From assembly GCA_033239005.1 (NCBI GenBank), contig BSQZ01000062.1, forward strand, positions 124,001 to 188,000: a stretch of 64,000 bases of DNA. The letters run 5' to 3'. The notes beneath the pieces are model-generated. The model was not told where the DNA came from, did no database searches, and was given only the letters and a program-made list of their open reading frames with translations. A program made the position numbers and the translations under genes. Shown piece by piece: positions 48,904-62,640 of the stretch. Positions within the stretch are counted from its first letter, which is position 1. Each line of letters starts with the position of its first letter. The stretch is from Lamellibrachia satsuma (taxonomy: Eukaryota; Annelida; Polychaeta; Sabellida; Siboglinidae).

Positions 48904-49135
48904 TGTGGAAAATTAATGATACGAAAGGTTGAGTCTCGTGTTCTAAACCATGCGCCATCGCATCCCAAGCAATTGATCACGCAGTAATTGAAATACTCAG
49001 ATGGCACAGATTAAGATATGTAATTGAAAGCACGTGATACATTGTGAATTGAACGAACGGTAACAAGAGGTTCCGGTTCTCTCGATATTGTCACCACTAC
49101 GCCACCGTGCCCCAGGCAACAGACAAGTGATTAAG
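48904..49135 (-). repeat. tRNA-derived SINE, unit C
   Basis: Duplicate of 2581-2812, including the A box TGGCGTAGTGG on the minus strand. Confidence 0.65.
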
Positions 49136-49893
49136 CGACTTAAATTTAAGACAGCGTATTTCACAAACTTGTTGTAGCTGCCTTTATCACATTCGTGACA
49201 TTAGTCGTATTCGTCTGTATACGTATTTTGCTGTCGCCGAAACTATCACAACTGCCCTTGTTAGCAGTAGACTTAACAATTGCAATTTCCGTCATCAAAA
49301 TATTGCTCTCAAGGATATCTTGAAACTTCAACGCGTGCAAAATTAACAAGGGTAGTTACCCGGTCTCTTCGTTTCTCTCACTCAGTACCACTTCTTAAAT
49401 CATTGCATTGGCTCCTTGTCAGATATCGCAATATTTTTAATATCTGCATAATTACCATTATCAAACACTTTCATCGAAACAACCAGCATACTCACATTCA
49501 CTGCTCACTCCTGCCAGACAGTCTAGACAGCTTCGATCATCTAATTCTAATATACGTTTTGTTCCCAGTGTTAAGATCAATGTCGGCACTAAAGCTGTTT
49601 CAGTTGCTGCACCGACTCCGTGGAACTCAGTCTGTAGGAAATGTAGCAACATTTCGTCGTAAATAAAACATCCACCTGTTTAATCATACATAGCCCCAGC
49701 GTACCAATGCAACTGCTTACAACTGGAACTGCTGATCGATTGGCAACTGCTTAACCCCTTTTGTTTTGGTGCACTGTCGAGCTTGGGTCTCCTGAGGATT
49801 TTAGCTCAATAGAAGTATTTCATATTGTGTTGTATTGTATTGTAATGTAATGTAATATATTGTAATGTAATGTATTGTAATGTAATGTAATGT
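49136..49893 (+). mobile_element. L2/CR1-like 3' end (type a), unit C
   Basis: Duplicate of 2813-3570; the 128-residue frame is preserved at 49280-49666 with identical lesions elsewhere. Confidence 0.75.
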
Positions 49894-49895
49894 AT

Positions 49896-51548
49896 GCTAC
49901 CCGAAATAAATCGTGGCGCCTCTGGTGCATAATATAACACGAACATGAACTAACGAGAAATTGCCTGGTGAGGGCGGATTTGTTGGCCTCTGAAATTCTT
50001 GTCCTTCTTTCTCTTGTCTGTTTGTTTTGCTTTTCTTGTTTTCCGCCACGTTTTTTGCAAGGCCAGGATGGATAGCCGCACATTCTGAAAGCTCCTTTAA
50101 GTATTCTTCATCTAAATTCTTGACCTCTTCCTCAAAAGTTATCGTTTCACAACAGTTCATAAGGGTTCTGACTACTCCTAACTTCTGGTGCCTGGGGTGG
50201 TTTGACGTGAAGTTCAGATACTGTTCAGTGTGGGTCTCCTTTCCATATGCTGTGGATTTTTCACTAACTGCCATCATCATTCTAGTAAATTTTGCATCAA
50301 CGAATGATATGCTGTTCTTCTTCATCTCTTGTGCATGTTATGCTACCTGTGGCATTGACCGTGTTCGTATGCTGTTGTAGTTATTCTTACTAGGCAAATA
50401 CCATCATCCACATACCGTTTCCAGTTCCTTTGTTTGCTGTCATCTGGGGACGTGGAAATAAATTTTTTGAAGTCCTTCATGTTCAGTAATGTGGGAATGT
50501 ACTTGACTGTTCATGGCTACACCAAACCTCTGCTGGTTGTCTACTTCTATGTTGGTTCTCTTTTGAGTGTCTAACCGTTGTCTACTCTCTAACGGGTCAA
50601 TTCGTATATTTCCTGAACAGTAACACAACATCGTATGACACAAATTCTCAGAGTGGTGTTTTTTCCCACTTGTGGCTGTAGTATAATAGCCAAATCTTTG
50701 TACACTATGTACGCTATTGTATGTGTGTAGTCAACAATGGATCTGCGTAGGACACCCCCTTTTCCATACATCCGTGGTACTTTTTCTAGGGTTGGATATA
50801 AGTACCAATACTGGTCTTTTGTGATCTTTCTCACCTTCTCCAGTGTACTTAGTATTCTGATTGATCAGTTCGTCGTTATGCTTCTTCGTCGGATCCTTCT
50901 TCAGTGTTTCATATGTTGCTTTGTCACTGAGCAGCTTAGTATTTTTCTCCTGATATTCTGCCGTCTCCATAATGACTGTTGCCTTTCCCTTTTCAGCAGG
51001 GAGTATAATAATGGGTTCTCTTTTTGTAACTTCAGCACTTTTCTTCCTCGTGCGGGTAGATTCGGTTTTAGGACCCTCAATGACTTTTAAAACCCTGCAA
51101 CGTCTGCCAGAAGCCTGTCTTTTTGTTCTTGCAGTAAGCTCCATGTCACTTACTCTGGTGCTACTACGAATTCGTCGACCATAATTTAGACCCATGATTA
51201 ATAGCTTATTCTTATTGTCTGATAATTTGTGTTCCGACATATTGGTCACACACCTTTTTGTTACATTATGTATTGCAATGTATGTATGATACGTTAATTT
51301 CAATTTAAAATGAACAATGCGTTTAGCCTGATATATTACAATCATACTATTTGTATCATACGTTAACTCCAATTTAAAACTATAATAGCCTGATATATTA
51401 CTATCATGCTATTTGTATATAAATATATTTTCTTTCCAGGCAACGATTCGTCCATAATTATATGAACGGAACATCCGGTCCGGATCCTTACATCATTACA
51501 TTAGTGTTATATTATGCACTAGAGGCGCCACGGGTTATTTCGGTTAGG
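49896..51548 (-). mobile_element. Penelope-like element PLE1, unit C copy
   Basis: Same inverted termini and same GIY-YIG deletion as 3573-5228. Here the N-terminal 213 codons (51372-50731) are in one frame from the LSDNKNKLLIMGLNYGRR block through IIILPAEKGKATVIM, because a 1-bp insertion of unit A is absent. The catalytic YVDDG lies at 50414-50400 in another frame. One further 1-bp difference near 50062 makes the reading CGYPSWPCKK visible, the usual end of the PLE RT thumb. Still inactive. Confidence 0.83.
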
Positions 51549-52759
51549 CTTTATTGTATGCAATTGAAATTGAGAGATTTCGTGAACAAAATTAGGAGTT
51601 TACCAAATGAAATAAAGATGTGCAGAATCTAAGTTGCGGGAATGGCGAAATGGTGAGTGGCGCCACTGGTGGAGAGTTTGGTTTTGATTAGGATATGTGC
51701 AGCGAACTCACGGGTCTTTTGATCGCCAGGTGGCTCGCTTTGTTGTCAACCCCCACTGTAGCCTCTGTTGACATATATGTTCTCTACGTGGGCCGTTGCT
51801 TTGTATTTTTAGGGAAACTTAACTATCAATGATGACGCCTTGTAAGTTATTTATATTTGGTAAATATGTTCTCATCCTAGTCCTTGCACACACAAAGGCT
51901 GTTAGTAAGCATACAAGACGATAAGTGATAAAACTTAAATTATCTCTGGTTGTTATTGTATAGCAACCATGCGTTGTAGATTTGTACTTGATGCCACACT
52001 TGAGCGACTGCGCTCGTCTATAGAGTAGATCTAACAATGCAAATCATTTACTTGTGTAATTTCATAGACCACCAACAGTCATTTTATTTAGATGGATTTG
52101 TACTTGATGCTCACATTTAAAACAAATAAAAAAAAATTACATCCGGGACCATTTTGTTGTCGCGTGAATTCCATTGACTGATTGCTCATGGATGTAAGTG
52201 TTTAAATGTCTTCTGTATTTTGATGTTCCGGAGCATGTGTATATATATATATATGTAATATGTATGTTAATATTTAAATTTATTTAATCAAAAACAACAA
52301 ATGTGCGTGAATGTGTTTTGTTTGATTATTGAACGACTATGAACACTCAGGTACTGTAGCTTTCTTATCACATGCATCTGAAATGGACTATGCATCAACC
52401 ATGCTACAATTTCGTCACGGCCAATAAAACAAATACCAGTAAACTGACATGCGTATTATTATATTTATTTTTTTATGATACATCTAAAAAAGAAACACAA
52501 TAACATTGTTTTTGTTTTATAAAAAGTAAATCAATTAAACATGAAACTGCAAAATATTATATAACCATTACACTATTGGTTATAAAATCTGTCTTACACA
52601 AGTGCATTTGTTGCTCAACAAAAACCAAATATTCTTATAAGGCATAAACAAACTAATCAGAGAGATTTGTTATCCTTGTACTTGTTTACAAATAAAATTA
52701 TATATGGCCATTGTCAAAAAGTAAACATTTAACACGATTTCACAAGATTGCCGTACAAA

Positions 52760-52762
<3 letters not shown>
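51549..52762. other. Spacer, unit C copy
   Basis: Duplicate of 5229-6448; the short (TA)n near 52240 is shorter than in unit A. No gene. Confidence 0.6.

Positions 52763-52848
<86 letters not shown>
52763..52848. repeat. (TA)n microsatellite
   Basis: About 86 bases; the unit A counterpart is 108. Confidence 0.97.
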
Positions 52849-52851
<3 letters not shown>

Positions 52852-52930
52852 GGACACTGAGCGGGACTTACTTTGATACATAACAATAATGTGATAGCCT
52901 TCATGAACCATAGTTACTGTTCAGCTACTG

Positions 52931-53081
<151 letters not shown>

Positions 53082-53201
53082 TGGGATAAGGAGCACACAA
53101 TGTGACTGCAACTGCCGCTGAATGAAACGATAGAATCATTGTTACAATACCGTCCAGCTAGTGCTACATAAACACTTTCACAAAGCTCATCATTATCAAT
53201 G

Positions 53202-53718
53202 CTACCTAAATGGTTCGACGTACTGCTTCAAGAAGAACGACAGCCAACAGACGACGAAGATCGCAGTGACGATGAACAGGAGTAAAGTATTTCACGTCGC
53301 CTGTTCGGCATTAATCGGTTTTGCTCCCGACTATGCATCGCGACGACATCGGCCTGACGTCAAACAGCCATCACCCGTTTCACTAAGATGACCACCATGA
53401 CACAGTATGATGGTCATCACGATGACGAAACACACATTCGCGATTCCCATGATGAAGAAAATCGGCATGAAGATGAAACCAAGAATGAGTGTCGCAGATG
53501 ATATCGCTGAACAGCAGATCGACACAGCTACAGTAACAGCGATCGTCTTTTTCGCTTTTCCAGTGCTAAGAGTGAACTTGTGCTGTTTAGCCACGGCCAG
53601 ACAGCGCTCAGTGGCACGAAACGCCAGGAGACACGTGGACAATCTGACCAACGCGTTGAATGTATGGACAACGATGATTACCCCGATTCTACCGATGCGA
53701 ACAGTGTTTCCGATCGTG

Positions 53719-53791
<73 letters not shown>

Positions 53792-54047
53792 TGCTGTGTC
53801 GGCGATGAACAATGCGATCATGTACGCCCTGGTAGACGTCGTCATCTTCCGAATGCACGCGGCAACCACAAATATTGTTCCTGGTATGCCCAGGACGCAC
53901 ATTAGAAGGATTATTTTATTACATGTAGAAAATGGTAAATGAGTTGCCCTTCTCGTTGATTAGCTGGCAATATTTCTTGCTGAATAAAATTTTTTTGGGT
54001 TCACAAATGGATCGATTGTACGCTCTCATAATATTAACCGGCTCCAT
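53202..54047 (-). pseudogene. GPCR pseudogene G6
   Basis: Near-identical twin of G1 (start ATG at 54047, same N-terminal and TM5 frameshifts, same loss of TM7). The differences lie mainly in the (CA)n tract within TM2 (53720-53788, 69 bases). Relative to the unexpanded G3 state it has gained 59 bases, so TM1-TM2 (ending ADTAICVC) and TM3 (starting VFTIGNTVRIG) are in different frames, unlike G1. This copy thus has one lesion more than its twin. TM6 (FVVCWLSFF) remains readable. Confidence 0.87.
53720..53788. repeat. (CA)n tract inside G6 TM2 codons, out of frame
   Basis: 69 bases against 100 in G1 and 10 in G3 over the same interval (GTGA to TATTG). The length change is not a multiple of three relative to G3. 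Confidence 0.93.
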
Positions 54048-54230
54048 AATGTTGATTAAGCTTGTCGTTACTTTTGTGATATACTTTTCAAAATAGTGTT
54101 CAAACGACGTTAATTGTTTGTTTGTGCAAATAAAATCCCAAGAGGATTAATGAAATTGTTAAGAGCGATGTAACTAATTGACAAATATCACCTCAATGTA
54201 ACGAACTTCATGGGTAAAAAATATGATATG

Positions 54231-54690
54231 CTATGTTGAATCCGGGGTTCTAAGCCGTACGCCACTACACCCCAGGCCATAGATCACGCAGTAATTACGA
54301 GACTCAGCTGGCGCAGATTAAAATAACTAATAGAAAACACTCGAGGCAACGTGAATGAACGAACGGCGGCAAGAGGATCCGGTTTTCTCTATTCCAATGT
54401 GGAATGAACCAACGGTAACAAGAGGTTCCCTTTCTCTCGATGTTCTCACCACTAAGCCACCGAACCCAGGCAACATACCAGTGATTAAGCGACTTAAATT
54501 TAAGACAGCGTATTTCACAAACTATATTTAATTTGCTGTCGCCAAAACTATTACAACTGCCCTTGTTAGCAGTAGACTTAACAATTACCATTATCAAGCA
54601 CTTTCACCCAAAACAACCAGCATATTCACCACTCTGCCATCACGTCCCTGCCAACACATTGCGCAACTGAGATAGCGTGCAATGTACTAT
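54231..54690 (-). repeat. SINE cluster with L2-like scrap, unit C
   Basis: Duplicate of 7930-8390, same heads and same internal L2-like piece. Confidence 0.6.
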
Positions 54691-54691
54691 A

Positions 54692-56621
54692 CTCTACCCG
54701 AAATAACCCGTGGCGCCTCTTGTCCACCATATAACACCAACGCTAATCGCGAGAAATTGTCGACGGAAGTACGACACGTAATTATGTGCTTTAAATGAGA
54801 GGGTCCGAATAATCATGTATCCACAACGACACCATATTTAACGAAGTGTTGTGCAAGGAAAGAATTATCGCACCAGCAATGACGCTTACTAATATTAAAC
54901 AGGAATCTTCCCAGTCTAGTAGATGATTCTCGGTTATTGTGTGGTCTGTGAGGGCGGACTTGTTGTTGGTGGACTGCGACCGTTTCTTTTCGCTCTTCGT
55001 GTATTGTTCTCTTGGTGCATTCTCCGTTTCTTTGTTATGTTCGTCTAGTCTTGTTTAATGCAATCTCCATGTCTCTCCTTCGTAGGCTGCGTCAAAACAC
55101 ACACATTTGGTGCACTACTTCACAATGTTCTTTCGGTTCTACTTTGCCCTTTGTGTACCAACAGACGTCTGAGCGTTGTGTAGGACGCATGGCTGTGGCA
55201 GCCCAGTACTTCTTCAGTACCCGATCAACCCCGTGTTATACCCCTTCCACGTATGAGATGACGACCTGGCCTCTGAAATTCTTGTCCTTCTTTCTCTTGT
55301 CTGTGTTTTGCTCTTCTTGTTTTCCGTCTCCTTATTTGCAATGCCCAAGAAGGATAGTCCACCTTCTAAGGCTCCTTTTTAGTATTCCTCGTCTTCATTC
55401 TTGTCCGCTTCCTCTGTAATTATCGTCTCACACATGTTGTTTCTGTATACTGTGGGCTTTACACTGCCATCAGACGTTCTGGTAAATTTGGCATCAAAGA
55501 ACGACATGCTGTTGTTCTCTTTATCCTTTCTTGTGAATATTATGCTACCTGTGTCGTCGACCGTGTTCATATGATATTGTAGTTATTCTGCCTTACAATG
55601 CAAATAACATATTCCTAAAACCGCCTCCAGTTCCTTGGTCTGCAGTCATGTGGCAATAATCTTTTTTCCAAGTCGTCCATGTATTGGAAGTATTAGACTG
55701 CTCATGGCTACACCGAAATACACTGAATTGCTGGCAAGTTTATCCTCAAAATCTAAAGTACGTAGTCCCCAGCACAACATTGAACACCTCCGTGACGTCG
55801 ACTACTTTTAGGTTGGTTCTCTTTTGACTGTTTTCTCGTTCTCTAGTCTCTCTCCGATCATTAAGCAAGTTTCCTGAACAATGACACAATATCGCATGAC
55901 ACAAACGATTCTCCTTATTCCACTTTTATTCATGTCATTTCCTTCACCATATCTTGTGAATTCTCAGAGTGGTGTTCTGTTTTTCCCACTAGTGGTTGTA
56001 ATATGTTCCCCAAATGTTTGGACACTCTGTATGCTATTGTCTGTATGTAGTTAAAAAATTAGCTTTAGTGGGACACCCTCTTTGTGGATATTCGGGAGCC
56101 ATACACCTGAAGTACTTTTCTAGGGTTCGATATAAGTATAAATACATGTATTTTAAGACGTTTACTTCCTTCTCCATGGGAGTGTGGTATCGATCTACAT
56201 TCCTCGACAGTGGCGTTACTCAGCATATCACCACTGCCACAACTTTATTATGAATTCAAAATGGACAATGCGGAGTGGTACGTTGGCTGGGCAACGGGAG
56301 TGTTGCTTACGACATGCTACGTCATTGCAACTGTGCGTTTGAGTATACGTAACATAAGTTCAAACAAAAACGAATGCTATATTTTGCTATATATATTTTC
56401 AACGCAAACACAATTGTATGCAATTGAAATGACGAGATTTATTCAAAATAATTACGAGTTTACCAAATGAATTGATGATGTACATAATCAAATGTAAGTT
56501 GTAGCGGTGGTGATATCATGACTTACATTACATTACTATGTGGCGCCACTGATGGGGAGTTTGGTCTCGATCTTGATCGCCAGGTGGCGCAACTTGTCAA
56601 CCGCCACAATAATTTCTTTTC
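54692..56621 (-). mobile_element. Penelope-like element PLE2, unit C copy
   Basis: Duplicate of 8391-10320 with a handful of substitutions (for example the RT residues read TSDGSVKPT instead of TSDDSVKST). It contains, at 56351-56447, the unoccupied version of the RTE2 target site. Confidence 0.78.
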
Positions 56622-58963
56622 ACAGATAGGGGAAGGAAATGTTCGTTGAGCCATTTTTATTCTTGTCGATAACTAGGGCACAATTATAATCATAGTTAAA
56701 AATTGTTTTTCCTCACATAAACCAAGATTATTATACCAAGATAATATATCTAATATGATAATAGATAATTATATGTAGCTATTATATCTAATAGATAATT
56801 ATATGTAGCTGATTCAAATAGATTTGGTAATCTGGCTCAACTATCGCTTGGTGTGGGGGAGTTGAGCCACAGTGAAGCATAAGTTGGGTAAATGCTTTAT
56901 TTGCATAATTTACGTAGACCTTTCATAAAAACTCAGCCAACACATCTACCCAATTAGTACAACACGCCTCTGACAAGTCTACACGCTTAATTAATAAGTC
57001 GACACACGTAATTAACATAGACTAATAGGCCAATCGCAACCAGTGTAAATATCTACTAATATATCGCCTTGTAGTTATCGGATGTCCCAATTTGCTCTGG
57101 AAAATGAATTCCTTCACGTATTTTAGGGTAAAGAAGACTCGTTTTCATTCTTTAACCGCTGCTCAACTAACCCTCCATTTGGCATTGGGTGGCGCAACTA
57201 GCTCCGTTTAGACAATTTGTTTCCTCTTAACATGCTAGGAAATAATCACCCGACACTAATGTTGTATTTCGCCAATCCATCCTTAAAAAACAGTCCTTTC
57301 GGACTAATTAGCTTCTTGGCACGTCCAACCATCTGTTGACGACATTTTGCATTGTACATGCTCATGAGAATGCCTAATCCTTTGTTTTTTTTTCTGATAC
57401 TGAGTTCGGATTTTCCGAATATATTGGCGCCAAAGAAGTCATATTATTATTATAATTATAAATCCCCCTGACTTCTCAGAAACGCTAACGATGTTTTCAT
57501 AGTACCGATCGAGTGTGCTTCGATGTTCGAACCAGCTGTATTCGTTCGCCGTGAACGCGGAATATATCGTCTGGTTACTGTAATTCTAGTACACATCAGT
57601 ATTATATATCTACCTAATCCAAAAACCAGCAAATATCAGCGCTAACGTAGTTTATTGTCCCTTTGAAGCTATAACGGAAACGGCCAGTTAATATGATCTG
57701 GCAAATCCGCGGATAACGGGCCAATCAAAATGATCGTAAACACGCCCTGCCACGGGTTTGTCAGATGGCTGGCGTATCGTGATATCGTAGACACCAACAC
57801 GTTAGAAATACACATTTAAGGGCAATTGCGGTGAGAAATTAAGGGGACATGTAAATATCAGAAATGGCCGTTGCTTTGTCAGCAATACGTAAAACGTCAG
57901 TGAGAAACGGCACACTTCAAGCATGATACGCATATCTATTAACATTTCTGTTATCACTAACATACAGGAATTGGTGTTTAATTTACTATTTTTAGAAAAA
58001 CTACAACATTTACACCATCTCTGCAATTTGGGTCTTACATATAGGCAACATTACACGAACTAGAATTATGATTTGTGTTAAGAGTTTGTGTCAAAAATAC
58101 ATTCTCACTTTAGGCTGTCATTCAACTTTTGCTTAGCTTATTCATGGTGATGTAGCTGACGTAATTCGTTTATGTCAATCAAAATTATTCTCAACGTTAT
58201 CAGTGACACTGTCATACTTATATGTATGTCAATGACATCTTTGGGGATTTTCTCAAAACAATATAATTTGTCATTTTGTTGCTATTTTTTCATATTTACA
58301 ACAATGTTTTAAAATCTTGTAATATAACGAAATTAATTAAAATCTCAACATTTTATTATTGTGGCATATCATAGAGTATTACATCTATAATCTGTGAAGG
58401 AATTTTAATTAATCTTAAAACTACTACTGAAATACTCAGTTCTATACAAGCACATAATAATCGCCTCAGATTCTCAATATATCAATGTGTACTATCATTA
58501 AGCAACCAAATTGACATATGTGAATGTATTTGGTTTGAATATTAAATCGTAAATAAATGAGAACCATTTTTGTCACTAATGCGTCTGAATACTTCAGGGC
58601 AACATGCAACACCGCCACTGACAACGTATAAACTACGCCACCGCCGCATAAACTGCAATACAACTTCGTCACCGCCAATACAATGCATACCAACAAAAAT
58701 ACATTTGTTTTACTACATTTATGCCTTTCGTGACATTTCTAACATAGAACAACTACACAGAGCAACAGTAACGTTTTTGTTACAAACAAAATTAAGCAGG
58801 TCGAAAGTAAAGTCGCGAACTATTCCATAACAAACAAGTGTATGTATCATATGTTCTCCACACGTGCACTAGTTGTAAAGCTAAATCCAAAATATTCTGT
58901 ATAAACAACTGTATAATCAAACTTATCAGCAATACTTACTTAAATGTAAGTGATTACTATTCC

Positions 58964-58966
<3 letters not shown>
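56622..58966. other. Unit spacer, copy C, with a divergent patch
   Basis: Matches 10321-12636. 56643-57127 differs from unit A at roughly 20 sites plus small indels, including a TCG insertion and a duplicated TAGATAATTATATG stretch, while the sequence on both sides is nearly identical to A. From about 58060 it is about equally distant from A and B. No gene. Confidence 0.65.

Positions 58967-59014
<48 letters not shown>
58967..59014. repeat. (TA)n microsatellite
   Basis: 48 bases, the shortest of the three counterparts (52 in A, 110 in B). Confidence 0.97.
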
Positions 59015-59018
<4 letters not shown>

Positions 59019-59963
59019 CTCATAGTGATACAGAACATGTAATGTAATTGCAAATGCCTCAGAAAGAATGAAAGCCATAATTGTGACATCTCAGTCAAGC
59101 TGAGAGCGAATTTAATCTTGCTTAATCTTTGCGTAAACCTCAACACTACGTATGCTATGTAAATGATGAAGGTCGATTACAAAGCATACATCATGATTAA
59201 TGGAACTAAGTTAATTTGATGTGAAAATACACAACACATCCTAATAAAGACTGAATTTACTTCATATTATACATATACATTTTACATTTTCAAATGTTCA
59301 GCTTAATAGACGAATAGACAAGTCAAACACCTGTTTGACATTCTAGATGAATTAGATGATCACTACCATGACGCCTTCTATTGCTAATGGAACATATGCT
59401 GCTGAGAAACATTGATGCGACATTTCATAAATACACAAACACACATAAAACACACCAAACACACACACAGAACTCAGACGAATGACAAGGTAATATACTG
59501 TAGCATCATAGATTAAAAGGCTACGTTTATGAAGCTCTACGTAAAAGGTATGAACGATGGTGAGCAATTAATATACGAATAAGATCAACATATTCATGAA
59601 ATGGTTGAGTCGTCGAGCAATGCATTGTAAGAGAAGTGAATCAAGGTGGACTGTTATGGCGTAAATATCGACCATTTACATTAAACAAAAATGCTACAGT
59701 ATATTACCTTGCAAATCGTCTGAGTTATATGGGTTTTGGTGCGTACAGTACCCATTATATAATATTTGTTATATTACTGTATAGTATTTTTCATTCAAAG
59801 AACACGGTCAGCTTTATCATGTTATTGACTTTAATATTAAGATCAATTCTTTGAACATTCTAATGAAACAATTGAGTCATCGAGCAACACATTGCAACTG
59901 TACTGAGTTGATATTGCGGTCATTGACCATTGATGACTGTTGAAAAAGTTGAACAAACACATC
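59015..59963. other. 3' flank of G7
   Basis: Equivalent of 12689-13650 and 34417-35373. No conserved frame. Confidence 0.5.
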
Positions 59964-60700
59964 TCCAACAACAGGTGGGCCACTTGGCGCAGATTTCTCG
60001 GTAGAACTGTCGAAATACGCTCCAGAACATCGGACTTAAGAAACTATAGATGAATGGGTTGACGACAGAGTTAATCGTGTACACGCGCTTCGCATCTTTG
60101 GAGATGTGCAGACCGTAGTTCTTAATGAAGAATGACAGCTATCAGACAGCGAAGATCGCAGTGATGAAGAACAGGAGTACAGTTTTGCCCACGAAGGTGC
60201 AAGAACGCTTGTTGCAAATGCTATCGCTGAACAGCAGATCGACACAGCTGCAATAGCAACGAACGCCTTCTTCGCCCATCCAGTGCTGAGAGTGAACTTG
60301 TGCGGTTTAGCTACGGCCAGGCAAGAAACGCCAGTGGCAAGAAACGCCAGCAGACACGTCGAGAATACGACTGACGTGTTGAGTACGTATACACTGATTA
60401 GTAGCCCGATTCTGCCGATGCTATCATTGACTCCAATCGTAGAACTCACGCAAATTGTTGTGTCGGCAATGGCCAATGCGAAAATGTACGCCCTAATAGA
60501 TGTCGTCATACTTCAAATGTAAACGGCGACCACAACTAAATGTCCTGGTATGCCCATAATGCTCATTAGAAGGATTATTCTGTTGTATGTAGAATCTGGG
60601 AAAGTAAATGTTGATTCGCTGGCAAAATGACTTTCGGAATTCAAAAATGTTTGTTCCGAAATGGATCGATCGTAAACAGTAGTACTTTAGCCGGTTCCAT
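59964..60700 (-). pseudogene. GPCR pseudogene G7
   Basis: The start at 60700 (MEPA) has the same 1-bp loss as G4 (KVLLFTID), so both share that lesion. TM2-TM4 are open at 60509-60220: ALAIADTTICVSSTIG, LLAFLATGVSCLAVAKPHKF (the same TGVS change as G4) and SICCSAIAFAT. An internal deletion then joins TM4 to the TM6 side (near 60205), removing TM5 and ICL3. Downstream, TM6 carries stops where CW should be (near 60140), while NSVVNPFIYSFLSPMF survives in a different frame. Its structure and lesions make it a sister of G4, not of G2, although it occupies the G2 position in the duplicated unit. Confidence 0.87.
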
Positions 60701-61110
60701 GGCACCGATTATGACTCGTCTTTGTGTTTTGATTTTCGTTTCAAATATTGTTTCAGCGTCATACAAAGTGTGTTTCTTCGGTACTGTTTGTCACAACAAC
60801 ATCCCTCGAGGAGAAAGGAAATGGTTACAAACGACGTAGCTAGTTCTTAATGTCACCTCACCTTTTAAAATCAAACCACTCTCGAGCGAATTTTAGTTGA
60901 CTTTCATAACAGATTATACTGTTTTGTTTTTAGACCGTGGAGTATGGTCTGTCAAGTACAAATCACATGGTGTCAAGTGAACGCACTCTGTGCTTAAGAT
61001 GATGTCGTCCGGACGATATCATCCACAGCTATAATTCTATACCACCTGTTTCCTCTATGTTGACACCAGTTATTACACCGCACCGATCGATTCTCGCTCG
61101 AAATCTTTGA
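60701..61110. other. 5' flank of G7
   Basis: Close to 36325-36736 (unit B), clearly less close to the G2 flank. No gene. Confidence 0.5.
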
Positions 61111-61520
61111 TTTGTTACTGGGAGGCATTAGTAGAAATCATCTTCTGTTGACCTACCAAGCTTTACACGATCTCGGGCCCGCGAACATTGTTCACATGAT
61201 CTCGCCGTGCACAACAGGGCGCCGGCTTCTTTCCGCCGACAACAACCTACTAACTGTATCACGCCATGATATGGAACGGCATAGTCCACGGGGTTCCTCC
61301 GTGACGGCACCGCGCCTTTGGAATCATCTGCCGATATAGATCCGTGTTGCTGACTCACTCGAATTGTTTAAGTCTCAACTTAAGACGCATCTTTTGAATA
61401 CAATATTTGAAGATTATTTATAGAATTATGTCTTACAAATAGTGTATTGTAACCGCCTCTGAACTGTTTTATATCCGGATATACGGCGCTATAAAAATAT
61501 CATTTATTATTATTATTATT
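61111..61520 (+). mobile_element. L2-like 3' end (type b), unit C
   Basis: Same insertion as at 15091 and 36737: HLLLTYQALHDLGP, GRRLLSADNNLLTV, SVTAPRLWNHLPI. A TAG replaces the next Tyr codon. The palindrome TATATCCGGATATA lies at 61470-61483. Confidence 0.82.
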
Positions 61521-62640
61521 TATGTCTTCAGTCTGCTTAATACTATGTTGATGCACATCGTGTATAGCATTTTGTTCATTCGTACTTATTCCTTTTAGAC
61601 ATTTGACCTACCTTTCAAACCCGTTTATTTTAATTTAATCGTCAACGTTAATAATATAAACGAATGTTATACACTACAAGAGTAAAGTAGACACAGGCGT
61701 CTAATGGTACAACTATGATGAAATGCTTGAAGTTATTTTTTTGAACGTTCCCTTGCTGTGTTGTCACACCAATTATCAAATATTTCTTACTGGGTAGGTT
61801 TAGTAATCATCGATTAATACTGTTACATTGGCTTCATCCTCATATTTACACGTTCGTTAGCTGGCTGAAGTAGCACTCATTGTCTGTTTATGACCACAAA
61901 TGTGCCAATCATCATCAGCAACATCATTAAATTGACCACCATTCCCGAAGACCTGGGGATGTGTTAATTTCGATCGTATTAACTGATGTGCTGAGTTGAT
62001 ATCATGGATAAAATCGTTGCTTCTACGTTTTGGTTCACACTCGCTTGATGCAGCGCGAAGTTGTCATTCATGTCTACGACAGTGTGCGGATTTAAGGAAG
62101 ATAATTATTGTTCTAGAACTGATAGTAATAGTATATTTGGTTGAATTGTAAATATATAAAAGACATAGATGTTGTTGTTTCGGAGTGGCTGTTTCCTTAG
62201 AATTGGATGCACGGAAGTGACAAATAGTAAGGACTGTAAGTTCAAAAGGACTCTGACGAGGATATGCACCCAAGTAGCTTTAAGTAACATTTATAATAAG
62301 TGTTTAATGTATTTGTTTCAATACCAAATATCCATACACCCTTAACAAATGAAATAAATAGGGGTTTTAAATACACATGTTTGCCGAATATACCTCTGTT
62401 ATCATATACAAAACATTCCTGTAGCGACCAATGACCCAACTGAATTTGTAAATATTTTATATGTCGATCCACATATTCTGATGTAATTGTAACATTACTA
62501 TTCAACATTAAATCCACCACGTTTGGTGGCTTCGACAATGTTGATTCATAGATCATCAGGGTAATAATCTCCCAAATAGCTCTCTCAAACGTATATTTTA
62601 ATAGTCCTTTTTCTTCGGGTTTGGTAAGTAATGACCCGTT
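61521..62640. other. Spacer between L2b and PLE4, unit C
   Basis: Matches 37141-38202, including the unassigned minus-strand frame (62676-62242) with FERAIWEIITLM and GHWSLQEC. In unit C this frame is longest, 144 codons, because a 31-base stretch present in B is missing. Origin unknown. Confidence 0.45.

Noticed and set aside
58060..60000. Fine-scale alternation of A-like and B-like sites in unit C as proof of many small gene conversions
   Set aside because: With three sequences and no outgroup, sites unique to A or to B create the same pattern under a simple star-like history. Only the large change in nearest relative and the shared G4/G7 lesions are kept as evidence.
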